Positions 1 through 13,300 of a DNA stretch of 64,000 nt are shown one piece after another; within the stretch, counting starts at the first letter, position 1, and the number at the start of each line of letters is the position of its first letter. The DNA comes from Harmothoe impar (Eukaryota > Annelida > Polychaeta > Phyllodocida > Polynoidae). Below the pieces are notes generated by a model. That model was not told where the DNA came from, searched no databases, and was given only the letters and a program-made list of their open reading frames with translations. The position numbers and the translations under genes were made by a program. The stretch is from NCBI GenBank assembly GCA_947462335.1, contig OX381717.1, positions 17,165,166 to 17,229,165 of the forward strand, written 5' to 3'.

Positions 1-180
1 TGCACCAATGCAGCCCCTAGGAGTAACTAGCCGATGACCCTTCGAGAGTGTCTGCATGAACCCTGTAGGGTCGTCATAATGCTTGAATGCAGCAGTGGTT
101 ACTTGCCAGTGCTTAATTCATGCATCATGACGACCAATGGCATGATCCATTAATGCATTTTGCCACCATTAAAGGGTTAA
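1..180 (-). repeat. Family A MITE, right part of a copy
   Basis: Truncated by the window edge. It ends ATTAAAGGGTTAA and shows the family palindromes around GCATCATG and the GACCC...GGGTC central hairpin. Confidence 0.75.
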
Positions 181-276
181 AGAGTTAAGGTTGGTTGCTT
201 CATGTTAAAAGTTGATCCACTTCAAGGGTACCCATGCATATAGCTTACCCAATAAACAAAAAAGGATATGCAATGT

Positions 277-394
277 TATATCCCAGTGGGCACAGAACAT
301 TGAATCAACATTGATATCTGGTTGTCAATGTCGATTAAATGTTGATTCAACATTGATTCAATGTTGAACTGAATTTTGTGCCCACTGGGATATA
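277..394. repeat. CCCAGTGGGCACA foldback MITE
   Basis: Inverted ends TATATCCCAGTGGGCACA and its complement enclose repeated TTGATTCAA-type motifs. The length is about 118 bp, probably with a TA duplication. Elements with these ends are widespread in aquatic animals. Confidence 0.75.
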
Positions 395-464
395 ACATTT
401 CTCTATGGCTCCTTATTATGGCAAAATGCACGCAAAATTATGTATTTTTTAAAGCTTGGTAGCC

Positions 465-851
465 CCTAGGCCTTGCTCGTCATGATGCATGAATGCAGCC
501 CCGGTGAGTAATTAATCAGTGCTGCATCCAAGCATCATGCCCATCCCAAAGAATTGAGATACTCCCAAAGGGTCAATGCCACCTCGGCAAGTTATTTGCC
601 AGTGCTGCATCGGTACATCATGATGTCAGTGTTCTGTTCTTTTCCCTTTGTTGTCGTGATGCATGAATGCAGCCCTGGTGAGTGTCTAAACCAGTGCTGC
701 ATCATGCCAACCCTATGGGGTTGAGACACTCTTGTAGGATCGGCATGATGCACCAATCTAGCACTCCTGAGTTATTTGCCGGGCTGTATTGGTGCAACAT
801 GATGATAAATGTCATCTTTTAGCAACATCCGGCCTTACAGGGTCAAGGGTT
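465..851 (+). repeat. Two degenerate family A MITE copies
   Basis: Head-to-tail copies meeting near 650. Both have CATGATGCATGAATGCAGCC, and the second ends TGTCATCTTTTAGC with a decayed terminal repeat. Confidence 0.7.
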
Positions 852-1140
852 GAATGTATCAGAATGAGTGAATGTGACACATCCATGCATGTATATACCC
901 ACACAGATTCTTGGTCCCTCTTCTTGGAGAAATTATGGATCGTTTAAACCAACACAAAAAGCGTTATTTGCACCTTCGAAGACCATACAATCTTTCAATA
1001 TGTGATGTTTCATTCTCAGGTGACGGTCAGTTAACAACAAGGAATTTCCAACCCTTTTTCTCACATTTTGGGAGAAAAATGAAAATACCATTACGTCTCA
1101 AAATTCAATTTTTGTACTGGACCTCCAATTTTCTTATCCA

Positions 1141-3396
1141 TTTTGCGTATGATTGAGCCTACTATTTTCCGGACTTATACAACTATATCATATCAGTATA
1201 TCATAGAGTGGCAACCAACCTTAACTTTTTTATGACTCAAGACAGTGATTATGCTGGTGTCTGGGGCATTGCCATTGGTGTGGACACGGCAGGAGACACA
1301 GGACAGAAGGTACCGCTGTAGAGGAGTATTACCTGCTGTATATAGGGTCAGCTAGTGGGTAGCTTCATCCCGACACCAACCACCAGCCGGCTCTGGCTCA
1401 TCACACAGGTAAGCTCTTAATCAGTCCTAATTTCCTACCCCAAAAATTGATAGGGGGGGGGCTGGGGGGGGGGCGCTTCTGACCCAGCGCAGGGGCGTGG
1501 CAAGCAGTTTCAAAATAGGGGAGACTGAGGGATATTTTGACCCTTTTTTATTCCTTTTTAGTTGACCTTTTTGGTTTGACCTTTGTGGGGTTGGTCAAAA
1601 GTGGAGGAGACATGTCCCCCCCGTCCCTCCAGTTGTCACGCCCCTGGGTGACCCCCCTCTCCCCTTTTGATTTTTTTATGCTTTTTCTATTGATATTTTG
1701 AACCGCTGCAAGTCATGATGTGACACATTTTGCTGAATCCGCCCCCTTTTTTTAAAAATATTTTTTGAAAGAGATATCCTCCCCTTATCAAAATACGCTG
1801 AAAAAAGAGGGATGTTTTCATACACTGCAAGTCACTGTGTGAAAGTTTTCCATACTGTGATGTTTGGTAGACCCCCCCCCCCAATAATATTCCCCACTTG
1901 GCCCCTTACCTTGTGAAACAAAATTAAAATCAGGGAGTGGCAAGTACCAGGTAATTCCCAACAAGTTTGTGGGGGGGGGGCAGGGTAGTTGACATACACT
2001 ACTTATATGCAGCTAATGTATTTGTACGATCCTTGGTTAGGTCAGTCCATCTTACTTAGATATGTCTCATTCATTCCTAATTTCTTACCAGCAGGGGGCA
2101 GATACAGAGGAGTGTCCAGGGGGTTAGAGCCCCACTCCTCTTTTCTATAAATCTTTAAAAAATATATATTTTGATAGGCTGCAATGTGTGCTGCGAAGAT
2201 AGTAAAGGTCTTATCTTTTGCTAAAAAAAGGGATAAGTAAAAGGCACCCATGCAGGAGGCGCAGAAACTGTACCAAGAAATTGACTCGCAAACTTCAGCA
2301 CCGACTCACCGACAATGGCCTTGACCTTTGGACTATCAAGTTGACTCTGAAATAGCCACAAAATTACCTCGAATATAAATATTTTCTCAGAATTGGAAAA
2401 GAAATTCTAGGTTCGGCCTTGTTTTGCTAGGTAGGGTTGGGTAACCTGAAACACACCTTTTTTTATTTATTTGGCCTTACATAAGCAATGAGAAGTCGGC
2501 GTGTCTGCACTGTAAAAAGTTGGTTGCATTTTGTAGGTGTACAGTAGATTTTACTGGAGGTATAAAGTTTATTGTATGCAAACTGTAGAAACTACTGTAA
2601 ATCTACAGATGCTTTTACTATAAATCCATTCTAATGTAAATTCGTCTGTAGATGTACAGTAGATTCGACTGTGTACCTACACTAACGATTTATAGTGTGG
2701 CCCTTACCTCCAGATGGGCCAGACTGAACTGACGTGGCCCCCACGGGCAGTTTTTTGGGGGGAAGATGCCCTGCCAAAGTTGCATCTGATAACTTAAGGT
2801 TCTGCCTTTCCTAGTCCCCAGTTTTTTGAAAATTGATAGATTCTTCTTATTCGTGGTACAATGAGATATTTACCGGAATACGCATAAATTCATGTAAGGC
2901 CACTCAATATAAAAAAAAGTGTTTTTTCATCACCAAGGACTCCACAGCATTGCTGGCATTATTAGCTTGGCAAAAAATAGTTAAAAAAAAGTTTCCCTCA
3001 AATCCTGATTTGTATGATCCGCGCGGTGATGAGAAACCATTTTATTTGTTTAAGTGACCTTATATTCACATTTATCATTCATAACTAGTTGGGAGTATTG
3101 AGAATCAATTTCACAAACGTTTCCACGGACATCTGTCACATCCATCCCTCCCGTAGTAGAAAGCATGTCTTATTTCTATCTCAAACGGTAGTGAGTTCCA
3201 CAATATTCCTCTTTATTCATAAGTTGGCTGCATTAGGGGGCTTTTTGCCATGAGAATCTATACCAGGCAGGGCGGAGGAGTCTATGGGGTTATCACTTCA
3301 TGGTAATTTTCTTTTTTCGGGGGGAGGGGGGCAGGCTGCTGTGATCCCGCTCCCCCATCTCTAGTGACGAAGCCGCTGGTACATATAATAAAACAT
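1141..3396. repeat. Tandem duplication, unit 1
   Basis: About 2.26 kb, repeated almost identically at 3399-5663. The only differences seen are lengths of G runs. No convincing gene inside; the small ORFs are copied with it. Both ends carry ATAATAAAACAT. It includes an inverted repeat pair around 1492-1650 (GGGGCGTGGCA ... TCACGCCCC). Confidence 0.9.
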
Positions 3397-3398
3397 CC

Positions 3399-5663
3399 TT
3401 TTGCGTATGATTGAGCCTACTATTTTCCGGACTTATACAACTATATCATATCAGTATATCATAGAGTGGCAACCAACCTTAACTTTTTTATGACTCAAGA
3501 CAGTGATTATGCTGGTGTCTGGGGCATTGCCATTGGTGTGGACACGGCAGGAGACACAGGACAGAAGGTACCGCTGTAGAGGAGTATTACCTGCTGTATA
3601 TAGGGTCAGCTAGTGGGTAGCTTCATCCCGACACCAACCACCAGCCGGCTCTGGCTCATCACACAGGTAAGCTCTTAATCAGTCCTAATTTCCTACCCCA
3701 AAAATTGATAGGGGGGGGGGCTGGGGGGGGGGGCGCTTCTGACCCAGCGCAGGGGCGTGGCAAGCAGTTTCAAAATAGGGGAGACTGAGGGATATTTTGA
3801 CCCTTTTTTATTCCTTTTTAGTTGACCTTTTTGGTTTGACCTTTGTGGGGTTGGTCAAAAGTGGAGGAGACATGTCCCCCCCGTCCCTCCAGTTGTCACG
3901 CCCCTGGGTGACCCCCCTCTCCCCTTTTGATTTTTTTATGCTTTTTCTATTGATATTTTGAACCGCTGCAAGTCATGATGTGACACATTTTGCTGAATCC
4001 GCCCCCTTTTTTTAAAAATATTTTTTGAAAGAGATATCCTCCCCTTATCAAAATACGCTGAAAAAAGAGGGATGTTTTCATACACTGCAAGTCACTGTGT
4101 GAAAGTTTTCCATACTGTGATGTTTGGTAGACCCCCCCCCCCAATAATATTCCCCACTTGGCCCCTTACCTTGTGAAACAAAATTAAAATCAGGGAGTGG
4201 CAAGTACCAGGTAATTCCCAACAAGTTTGTGGGGGGGGGGGGGGGGGCAGGGTAGTTGACATACACTACTTATATGCAGCTAATGTATTTGTACGATCCT
4301 TGGTTAGGTCAGTCCATCTTACTTAGATATGTCTCATTCATTCCTAATTTCTTACCAGCAGGGGGCAGATACAGAGGAGTGTCCAGGGGGTTAGAGCCCC
4401 ACTCCTCTTTTCTATAAATCTTTAAAAAATATATATTTTGATAGGCTGCAATGTGTGCTGCGAAGATAGTAAAGGTCTTATCTTTTGCTAAAAAAAGGGA
4501 TAAGTAAAAGGCACCCATGCAGGAGGCGCAGAAACTGTACCAAGAAATTGACTCGCAAACTTCAGCACCGACTCACCGACAATGGCCTTGACCTTTGGAC
4601 TATCAAGTTGACTCTGAAATAGCCACAAAATTACCTCGAATATAAATATTTTCTCAGAATTGGAAAAGAAATTCTAGGTTCGGCCTTGTTTTGCTAGGTA
4701 GGGTTGGGTAACCTGAAACACACCTTTTTTTATTTATTTGGCCTTACATAAGCAATGAGAAGTCGGCGTGTCTGCACTGTAAAAAGTTGGTTGCATTTTG
4801 TAGGTGTACAGTAGATTTTACTGGAGGTATAAAGTTTATTGTATGCAAACTGTAGAAACTACTGTAAATCTACAGATGCTTTTACTATAAATCCATTCTA
4901 ATGTAAATTCGTCTGTAGATGTACAGTAGATTCGACTGTGTACCTACACTAACGATTTATAGTGTGGCCCTTACCTCCAGATGGGCCAGACTGAACTGAC
5001 GTGGCCCCCACGGGCAGTTTTTTGGGGGGAAGATGCCCTGCCAAAGTTGCATCTGATAACTTAAGGTTCTGCCTTTCCTAGTCCCCAGTTTTTTGAAAAT
5101 TGATAGATTCTTCTTATTCGTGGTACAATGAGATATTTACCGGAATACGCATAAATTCATGTAAGGCCACTCAATATAAAAAAAAGTGTTTTTTCATCAC
5201 CAAGGACTCCACAGCATTGCTGGCATTATTAGCTTGGCAAAAAATAGTTAAAAAAAAGTTTCCCTCAAATCCTGATTTGTATGATCCGCGCGGTGATGAG
5301 AAACCATTTTATTTGTTTAAGTGACCTTATATTCACATTTATCATTCATAACTAGTTGGGAGTATTGAGAATCAATTTCACAAACGTTTCCACGGACATC
5401 TGTCACATCCATCCCTCCCGTAGTAGAAAGCATGTCTTATTTCTATCTCAAACGGTAGTGAGTTCCACAATATTCCTCTTTATTCATAAGTTGGCTGCAT
5501 TAGGGGGCTTTTTGCCATGAGAATCTATACCAGGCAGGGCGGAGGAGTCTATGGGGTTATCACTTCATGGTAATTTTCTTTTTTCGGGGGGAGGGGGGCA
5601 GGCTGCTGTGATCCCGCTCCCCCATCTCTAGTGACGAAGCCGCTGGTACATATAATAAAACAT
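3399..5663. repeat. Tandem duplication, unit 2
   Basis: Second copy of the unit at 1141. It is longer by about nine bases because of expanded G runs (near 3711-3730 and 4230-4247). The near-identity implies a very recent event or an unresolved haplotype duplication in the assembly. Confidence 0.9.
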
Positions 5664-5789
5664 AAGAGGTAACAATATGAAAACATTAATGGATGCAGGA
5701 GGGAGGAATTCTTTTTATATTACCCCCTGCCCTGTTGGGATGATGCATGATGTCCTTTTAATGATAGACTTTGGGTCCGAGACCTTTGC

Positions 5790-5996
5790 TTAACTCTTTA
5801 GAGACATGTGTCAATGAAATATGACATTGGCGAGTAACTCGCCAGTGCTGCATTGATGAATCATGCCTACCCTTCGGAAGTGACTCAACAATATAGGGTT
5901 GGCATGATGCTTGTGTTACTTGCCAGAGCTGCCTTTATGCATCATAACGACTAAGGCTATGATGCATTGAGATAATAAGCCGTCCTTTAAGGGCGG
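5790..5996 (-). repeat. Family A MITE
   Basis: Starts TTAACTCTTTAGAGACA and ends near CCGTCCTTTAAGGGC. The palindrome GGCGAGTAACTCGCC is present. Confidence 0.75.
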
Positions 5997-6369
5997 CTAG
6001 CTCCACCCAATAGCAAAGACGGGTACCTGTCAACTGGTAGAAAACGCACAGCTACAAGTGGCACCAATTGACCAATCAGGGCTCAGCTATGGTGGTCATG
6101 TGACTCGCTATGGTGGGTAGTCTTAGCCGTGCTATAGCCACCCTTTAAAGAGTTAAACGTGACCGTGGCTGATTTGAGACTCCTGCGCTGAAACCGTTCA
6201 TTATGGTAGTATCCCATACTTACACCATTTGTGTATTTAGATGCTGCCAACTGCTGGCTCCGGACCGACACCTTTCCTCCTCACTCTCCCACACCCCCTA
6301 CAGCAGTTACCACAAACCCCCTCCTTTAAGACGACCCCCTACTTAAAGACGACCCACTCCTTTAAAGTG

Positions 6370-6456
6370 GCATAATCACAGAGCGTATCCCACTCACAAT
6401 TCTAGCACTGTTCTAGTCTACTATGTGGTTAAGTGTGAGTGGTGAGAATGCCTCTT
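6370..6456. repeat. Short repeat shared with 13720-13806
   Basis: Both copies contain CACTCACAA ... GTGTGAGTGGTGAGAATG around a TATGTGGTTAAG core, an imperfect hairpin. It is an unnamed interspersed repeat. Confidence 0.6.
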
Positions 6457-6898
6457 TAAGATGACCCCCTTCTTTCAAACGATCCCCTTCATTGAGATTA
6501 AAATCTGTCTTGTAGGAAAAAGACTTTACAATTGTTCTCTTTTTGATACTATACAATGAAATTCCACCTTTAAGAAGGCCCCCTATTTTGAGATAAAAAT
6601 CTGTCTTATATGAGATATAAATACCCGAAGTAAATCCATCTTAAAAGCGGGGATTATCGATACATTTTTTCAAAAGCCCGCTCATGAGTCAGCATGTATC
6701 AATGGGCTGTGTGTCATTTGGGTATAGCCCCATAACCTCCTCCATAGCATGTATACATATGTATATACTTTTATGTGGTTGTGAACAAGACCAAATGGTA
6801 GAGACGGCCTACCTCTTGCCGTCCAAGTAAATGTGTATATGTGTGTATATAATAGTCTTATGACATGACACAGCAGTACCTAGAGATAATGTGCCTCC

Positions 6899-7132
6899 TA
6901 ACCCTTTAAGGACATGTGTCACTAAAGGATGACATGGGTTGTCATCATGCATCAATGCAGCCCCTGGCAAGTAACTCACCGGTGCTGTATTGATGCATCA
7001 TGCTGACCCTTCAGGAGTGTCACAAAACCCGTAGGGTCGGCATGATGCTTGAATGCAGCACTGGCATATTACTGGCCACAATTGTGGGTGGCATGATGCG
7101 TTAAGGTATCATGCTGTCCTTAAAGGGTTTTA
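6899..7132 (-). repeat. Family A MITE
   Basis: TAACCCTTTAAGGACATG at the left and CTGTCCTTAAAGGGTTTTA at the right, with the internal central hairpin GACCCTTC ... GTAGGGTC. Confidence 0.82.
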
Positions 7133-7193
7133 CGACCGTTTTACAACCAGTTGGCCGTAGCCTCTGCCAGCCTTTACTGACCCTCTTCCTGGT

Positions 7194-7397
7194 TGACACT
7201 TTAAGGATGGCTGCCCTGGCGAGTAACTTACCAGGGCTTCATTCACGCATCATGAGAACCCTTTGTGGCTGATGCATGCTCAAACCGTCAGCATGATGCA
7301 CCAATGCAGACCTGGCAAGATACTTGCCTGTGCTACAATGGTGCATCATGATGACAAAAATTCACCTTTTAGTGACATGTCGTCCTAAAAGTATTAA
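7194..7397 (+). repeat. Family A MITE
   Basis: Contains CCTGGCGAGTAACTTACCAGG and ends TTTTAGTGACATGTCGTCC. The left end is worn. Confidence 0.75.
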
Positions 7398-7681
7398 CTA
7401 TGCAAGTTATTTTAACGTCTCAGCCTTTCGCCAAAAAAAGTGTTTTCTAGGTTGCATATTTCAGGAACACAAGGTAGGTACGTCGGAATTTCCTTTTTTC
7501 CAGAAAGTATCCGAGATTTGACTTTCAAACAACTACACTAAAGGCAACCTGAAATCGACTCGAGAAATAGGCCAAATAGTCATGAAAAATACATTCTTTC
7601 AAAATTGGTTTCAAAATTCAAGTGTCCGCTCCTGAATTGCTAGGTAATACCTTGTAACCTGAGACAAATATTCTTTTGGCC

Positions 7682-7852
7682 TTGACCCTTTAAGGAGGGT
7701 CTGGCACTTTAATGTGTCATACCCTTTGACGTCATGATGCATGAATGCAGCACTCTCATAGCACCAATGCACCATTGGCGAGTTACTCGCCGAGGCCGTA
7801 TCATGATGATCTTCGTGCATGTTTTACTGACATGCCGTCCTTCAAGAGTTAA
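7682..7852 (+). repeat. Family A MITE, internally deleted
   Basis: Starts TTGACCCTTTAAGGAGGG and ends CATGCCGTCCTTCAAGAG. One palindrome is missing. Confidence 0.72.
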
Positions 7853-8640
7853 TGCCTTTGGGTGTAACTGGGAACACCCTAGAGTAGCTTGGGGAATGGG
7901 GGTGGGGGGGTGCATGTCAAACCACTGACACAGCTGACATGCCTCCCAATAGGCGGGGCAGACACTAACGCTGACCCTGGAGCCATTTAGCCCGCATTTT
8001 TGGGTCCAGTCCTATAGTATTCTTAACTATTACCTTTGCATGGGTCTGGGTGGTACACCTGAAATTCTATCAACGATTTTTGAATAAACCTAATAATGAT
8101 AGTCATATGATATGTCGTTGGAAAGAGAAAATATCAGCAAATGAGGCGATATGGTCTCAACCTAACGTAGATATATTAGGAATATGTATGATTCTCTCTT
8201 TCAAGGAAAATGGTCCACAGCTAAATTTCAGATATTAGAGGTTTAAAATGTAAACAGGTTTTCAAAAATAGGATTAAAAAGCTGATATCAGCAAGAATTC
8301 CTGTTAAATCAGGTGTGACTTAATACATAATATCTTGTCTGATAACGTGCTTGTAAATATTCTTCTTCTGAGTGGAAAAGTGTAAAAATTCTATCTAGTC
8401 TGAAAATGGAGATAATGAACTCCATGCCTGTTTTACGTCTTATAAATCAGACCATTATTAAGGTATCCAGAAAAGTTTACACAGTGGTTTACTATAAAAG
8501 CACAATCCATTATTTTATATGGCCCCCACCAGAATTACAGTTTTGTGCCCAAATTGAGTCCTTATTTGCATCTTTTTTTCATTAAAAATCCACTTAGTTC
8601 CACTGTTGAAATTATTTAGTTGCCCCAGTAAACAAAATAA

Positions 8641-8752
8641 AAAGCGTCATGGTCCTCATGATGCTTGAATGCAGCACTGGCGAGCAACCAGGGCTGCATT
8701 CTGCATCATGCCAAGAAATGTCATCTTTTAGCGACCTGCGTCTTTAGAGGGC
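8641..8752 (+). repeat. Family A MITE fragment
   Basis: Short remnant with CACTGGCGAGCAACCAGGG and TGTCATCTTTTAGCGAC. Confidence 0.65.
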
Positions 8753-9133
8753 TTACGTCAAATCGGGGGAAAAAAGTCACAATTTTACATATACAAGGTG
8801 TTATTTGAGGGACAGCTCTTTTTGCAACATTTTTTGGTTCATAGACTATGATTAAAACAGTAACAAATGTTATGACGAGATATTACGCTCTTATAGTCTA
8901 GATATTCTAGAATAGGATGCACACATACGATTTGACTAAATTATTACCATTTCTCTCTTGTTAACCCCATAAATACCCTTTAGGATCACAACATAGGATA
9001 TGTCCTCTGAAGGCAACTTATTATATATCATATTGGTGAAATGATCAGGCTTATATCACACTCGGCTTATATCACTCATATAGTAAGTCACTTGTATCAT
9101 ATCTACTACTTACTAAGTGACACCGACACAAGC

Positions 9134-9345
9134 ATGTACCGTAAAACCTCTCGTATAAGCCTAAGTCGGTTATAAGCCGCACCTAGACTTTGGGGCGATC
9201 CTATAAGCCACACCAGGTGTCTGATTATGGTGACTTTTAGTACTGTACCATAGGGGCAAAAACTTGCGTATAAGCCGCACCCAGACTCTGGGGCGATCCC
9301 ATAAGCCTCACCAGCGATCTGACTCGCGTACAAGCGGCGGCTAGT
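9134..9345. repeat. Internal direct repeat with TATAAGCC motifs
   Basis: Two roughly 100-bp units, each with TATAAGCCGCACC ... TGGGGCGATCC ... ATAAGCC. The block begins TACCGTAAAAC. Probably a MITE with tandem cores. Confidence 0.55.
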
Positions 9346-9354
9346 ACGGGAGGT

Positions 9355-9720
9355 ACACTGATATTACTAGGCTCCCTATATACGCCCAACCTCTCAGTCA
9401 CTAGTGCTTACCTAGTTAGTCATTTTTTGGCTCCCTATACGACCAACCTAGATTAGTTATTATTGTCAGGTTGGTCACTACTGACCAACCCACCTTAGTC
9501 TTTTTAGTTCCAGGGGGAGCCACTGAGTGGTCATCACAGGTGGCCCCAACTAGTGGTATACAAATACAACACACCAATGATGGAGCTAGGTTAGCCACTA
9601 CTGACTGACCCCATGGTCATTTTTGAATATAACTTTGCCATTGTGACTAACACTCATATGACCAACCTAGGTTAGTCTGTCCTGACTAGCCCTTTCAACC
9701 TATGGATTTTCAGTGTACTT
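9355..9720. repeat. Interspersed repeat with GGCTCCCTATAC
   Basis: Shares GGCTCCCTATAC, TCTCAGTCACTA and TTGTCAGGTTGGTCA with 22680-23215, where two sub-copies lie in intron 1 of the EGF gene. No ORF. Confidence 0.6.
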
Positions 9721-10282
9721 TCCTGCACCAGCACCCATAGGCTGCACGCAGGAAGGACGCCCAAAGTGCGGCATGCCCCCGTAATACACGGGTGTCACCG
9801 ACCTGGTAATGGTCCAGAACACAGCTATAGACCAATGCACTAAAAAGGGGTGACTTTTTCAAAATAAAGTTGTTTTAAGCTGAATGCACGCGACATTGTC
9901 TATAAAAGCTATATTTGCAAACATCAGGAGATTCCCATGACAATTATCTATCAAATAGTTTGTAGTAAAATGCTGGATTTCGAGGTTATATTCATGTATT
10001 TACTGGTCACACTTCATAAATGTTCAAGAACGTTATCACCCACTTTTGTGTAAAGCCACCCTTTCTAGCTGCATTGGTAATAGTTGGGTTAAATTATAGG
10101 GAGTTTTCAGTCTTCCTATGGCTCTCAGACATTAACTCCTTGATGGTTTATCATTTTGTTTGTCTATATTGGATCATGATGGGTCCTCTTTATCAGTTCT
10201 ATGCACATTCAATTCTTAAATGTGCATTAGGACCCCCGACTCGACTCCACTCATGATATGTGCTAGTGGTAACAGGCATAGT

Positions 10283-10640
10283 TAACCCTTGAAGAATGGC
10301 ATCATACCTTTTTTTTTTTAAGTGTTTTATTCGGGTAAAAGAAAACAGTTACAAAAGTAAACGTATCAACCTAGCATCTGCACGTTGCATTACCTCCCCT
10401 AGGGCCACTTACATGCCATAATTAGCAATTATTTCTCTGATTTTGGGTATGAGGTACACATTTTGTCACCTTAATACATCTTGCCCTGGGTCGTTATGAT
10501 GCATGAACGTTGCCCTAGTAGGTAACTCACCAGGGCTGCATTCATGCATCATGCCGACCCTACGGGGCTGAATCATTCCAAAAAGGGTTGGCATGATCGA
10601 TTCACAAATGCACATCGGCGAGTTACCCGCCAGGGCTGCA
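10283..10640 (+). repeat. Family A MITE interrupted by a poly(T)-led insertion
   Basis: Left end TTAACCCTTGAAGAATGGC at 10283. The MITE resumes at 10471 with TTAATACATC and runs through both palindromes. The 160-bp insertion (10310-10470) starts with ten Ts and looks like a retroposed sequence in antisense. Confidence 0.65.
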
Positions 10641-10710
10641 TTGTTGACCACTCCCTAGCTGACCTGGGGTGCTTCTGTATACAACACAGGTACGCCTTGG
10701 GCACAAACTA

Positions 10711-10718
10711 TGTACATG

Positions 10719-10796
<78 letters not shown>

Positions 10797-10804
10797 CATG
10801 TACA
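10711..10804. repeat. (TA)n inside a perfect palindrome
   Basis: About 32 TA units flanked by TGTACATGTACATA and its complement, so the whole block can form a cruciform. Confidence 0.9.
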
Positions 10805-10864
10805 TATATATACAGCATAAGGAGAATGATTTTACACTTCCTGGAAACTCCCCATTGTCTGAGA

Positions 10865-10985
10865 TAGTTATGGCTGTGTCTCACTATCTGGCCAATGTGA
10901 ACGTCTCATCTTTGACTGGGTGCCATCTTTAGCCAGGTGCCATTTTTGACCAGGTGCCATCTTTGACTGGGCACCATCTTTGACC
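10865..10985. repeat. Half copy of the subrepeat foldback family
   Basis: Tandem units of GGTGCCATCTTTGACC type, related to the termini of 38450-38993, preceded by a variant of TATGGCTGTGTCTCA. Confidence 0.5.
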
Positions 10986-11529
10986 GGCTTGATGGGTTTA
11001 TTTAGGGGAGAAGCAGATATAAGTGGGCTACTTATTGCTAATTCAAAGTGTTATAATGTCCATTGACCTTTACAGCCCATTTATTTCTTGATCTGCCACA
11101 CGGATGAGATGGATACAAGTTTATGGTCTGAGTGAAGTCTTTGATATGGTAACATCTTTAAGCGTCGAAACAAAACCACTGAATTTGGGCCTATATAGAA
11201 AGAAATGGGAGGGGGCGGGGGTCACAGTATTGTTTAACACCATATATCACGAATTTTTTTTAATCAAATCTAAAAATATCTTTAAGCTTGCCAGTCAAAG
11301 ACATCACCTGGTCAAATGCATCAATTTGTATCGATCTCATGAGACACCGCCTTGGGTATATTCAAAAACCATGATACTAAATATGCCTATACAGGGTGGG
11401 ACCTGTACTAAACAGGTTTTATGAGTATATAACATTACTGAAGGGGTAGCTTCCATTATTCTTATCAGGCTTTTGGTATTTGTAAAAGTATGCACACAGG
11501 CAAATATCAGCGTCATCCAACGTCGCCAA

Positions 11530-11775
11530 TAGCACTCTCATACGAGGGTCAGACACTGCTGGACTATAAAAGATGGGTCAAGGGCCATTCTAGTAAGGGT
11601 CAGGTTATGCTGGACCTTCAAAAACAGGCTGGACTTTTGCAAAATTGCTTAAGAGTCTGGTCATGCTGGATCTTCATGCCTGAGTCTGGCAATGCTGGAC
11701 TCCTGCAGGCTGAAAGGGACTCTCCCCCAGAGTCCAGCATTGCCAGACTCTGGCATGAGGATCCAGATTTGAGGC
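11530..11775. repeat. Foldback repeat with CTGGCAATGCTGGACTC
   Basis: The arms near 11688-11703 and 11731-11750 are exact complements over about 20 bp, with further degenerate copies of TCTGGTCATGCTGGA upstream. It encodes nothing. Confidence 0.6.
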
Positions 11776-11977
11776 TACTTTAGTCCCAGGTAACTTGTTG
11801 AAGTTATCAAAATGTTATTTTAACCTCACTCAAAGAGAGAAATAACGTTTATCATGCATTTTGCTTACCTCTTTATATTGCACTCTAACCAATGTTGAAT
11901 TAACGTTTATCCATCTTTGATTTGCAATAATCACAATGCCAAAAAAGCTAACATACTTTCCTAATCCCCATAAGTTT

Positions 11978-12485
11978 GGCATGATGCATGAGCGTAGCCC
12001 TTGAGAGTATACTACTCGTAATTAATATAGTATGCCACAAAGAGCATACCGCGTTAATGCACTATGTAGCCGTAAATGGGCTGAACATGCTGGTTTCTTT
12101 AGAATCGTGCACCCATAGACCACAAAGTCCCTACGTGGTGCCAAGACTCACTCGGCTATATCCACTTAAACCCAGGGATCTTATTGCCGGTCCAGTAACA
12201 GTCAGAGTGCAGTCAGGACAGGTACTCAGCCCTATATATAGGGGCACTGGGGGTTTAAAGAGGGGGAGCTCTGGCCAGTATATCCGCTACTTCATACATA
12301 CATCATGCCAACCATGTAGAGTGGTACACTCCTGTAGACTCTACATGATGCATGAATGCATCCCGGTGGGCATTTAGGTATCATGCCAGTCCTATTCATC
12401 CACTACAGTCACAAAGAGTCAGTATACTGTAGTATGAATGGTAGACGTGATGATAAAGGCCAAGATATGGCACTTAAAGGGTTAA
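11978..12485 (+). repeat. Degenerate family A MITE with internal insertion
   Basis: Left fragment TTGGCATGATGCATGAGC; right fragment from 12293, ending CACTTAAAGGGTTAA. The centre (12040-12290) is unrelated sequence. Confidence 0.55.
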
Positions 12486-12599
12486 AAGTTTGGTTGTTAT
12501 TTTGTAAAAAGTGTATCCACTTTGTGGATACCAAATACATGGCTCAAATGTACCAGAATAAGCTTATATTATGCACCCTTCAATAATATTTACACATAA

Positions 12600-12799
12600 T
12601 CTATACACACATTTATCTACATGTATATATATTTAAATATATACATATAAATGTATGTATATGTATATATATACATACATACATACATACATGTAAACAT
12701 ACATACATACACACATACATACACACACATATGTATAGATAGATAGGTATAAAGATAGATAGATGGATAGATAGATAAATAAATAGAAAGATATATATC

Positions 12800-12876
<77 letters not shown>

Positions 12877-12950
12877 GGATGGATGGATGTATGGGTGGAT
12901 GGATGGATGGATGGATGGATAGATAGATAGATAGATGGATAGATAGATTC
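12600..12950. repeat. Compound CATA/GATA microsatellite
   Basis: (CATA)n, then GATA repeats of more than 25 units, then (GGAT)n. ORFs read from it are artefacts of the repeat. Confidence 0.95.
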
Positions 12951-13082
12951 GGCCGCTGGCACAGATAATAAAACTCCCTTTAAATCACTAGTACTTTTGC
13001 TTCCCTCTTCGGTATCTCTAAGTTCCCCCAGTACACAAATGAAAGAACATTCAGTCCTGCATGCACCAATTCAGTCACCCTG

Positions 13083-13300
13083 TTAAACCCTTCATAGACA
13101 GCATGTCGCTAAGAGATAACATTTTCTATCATGATGCACCAATGCAGCCCCAGTGAGTTACTCACTGGTGCTGCGTTGGTGCATTAAGCCTACTCTTAGG
13201 AAGTGTCTCCACCCATAGGGCCGGCATGATGCTTGAGTGCAGCACTGGCCAACCTGCATTTATGCATCATGATGAACAATGGCACGAGGCAGTAAATAGT
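13083..13300 (-). repeat. Family A MITE
   Basis: TTAAACCCTTCATAGAC at the left and GCAGTAAATAGTTAA at the right, reverse orientation. Both hairpins are present. Confidence 0.78.

Noticed and set aside
2833..3057. 74-aa ORF duplicated at 5100-5324
   Set aside because: Copied passively with the tandem duplication; no start context, domain or splice support.
10544..10932. ORFs with (Tyr-Ile)n
   Set aside because: Produced by the (TA)n repeat and MITE sequence.
12633..12962. Ser-Ile-Tyr-Leu rich ORF of 109 aa
   Set aside because: Translation of GATA/GGAT microsatellite.
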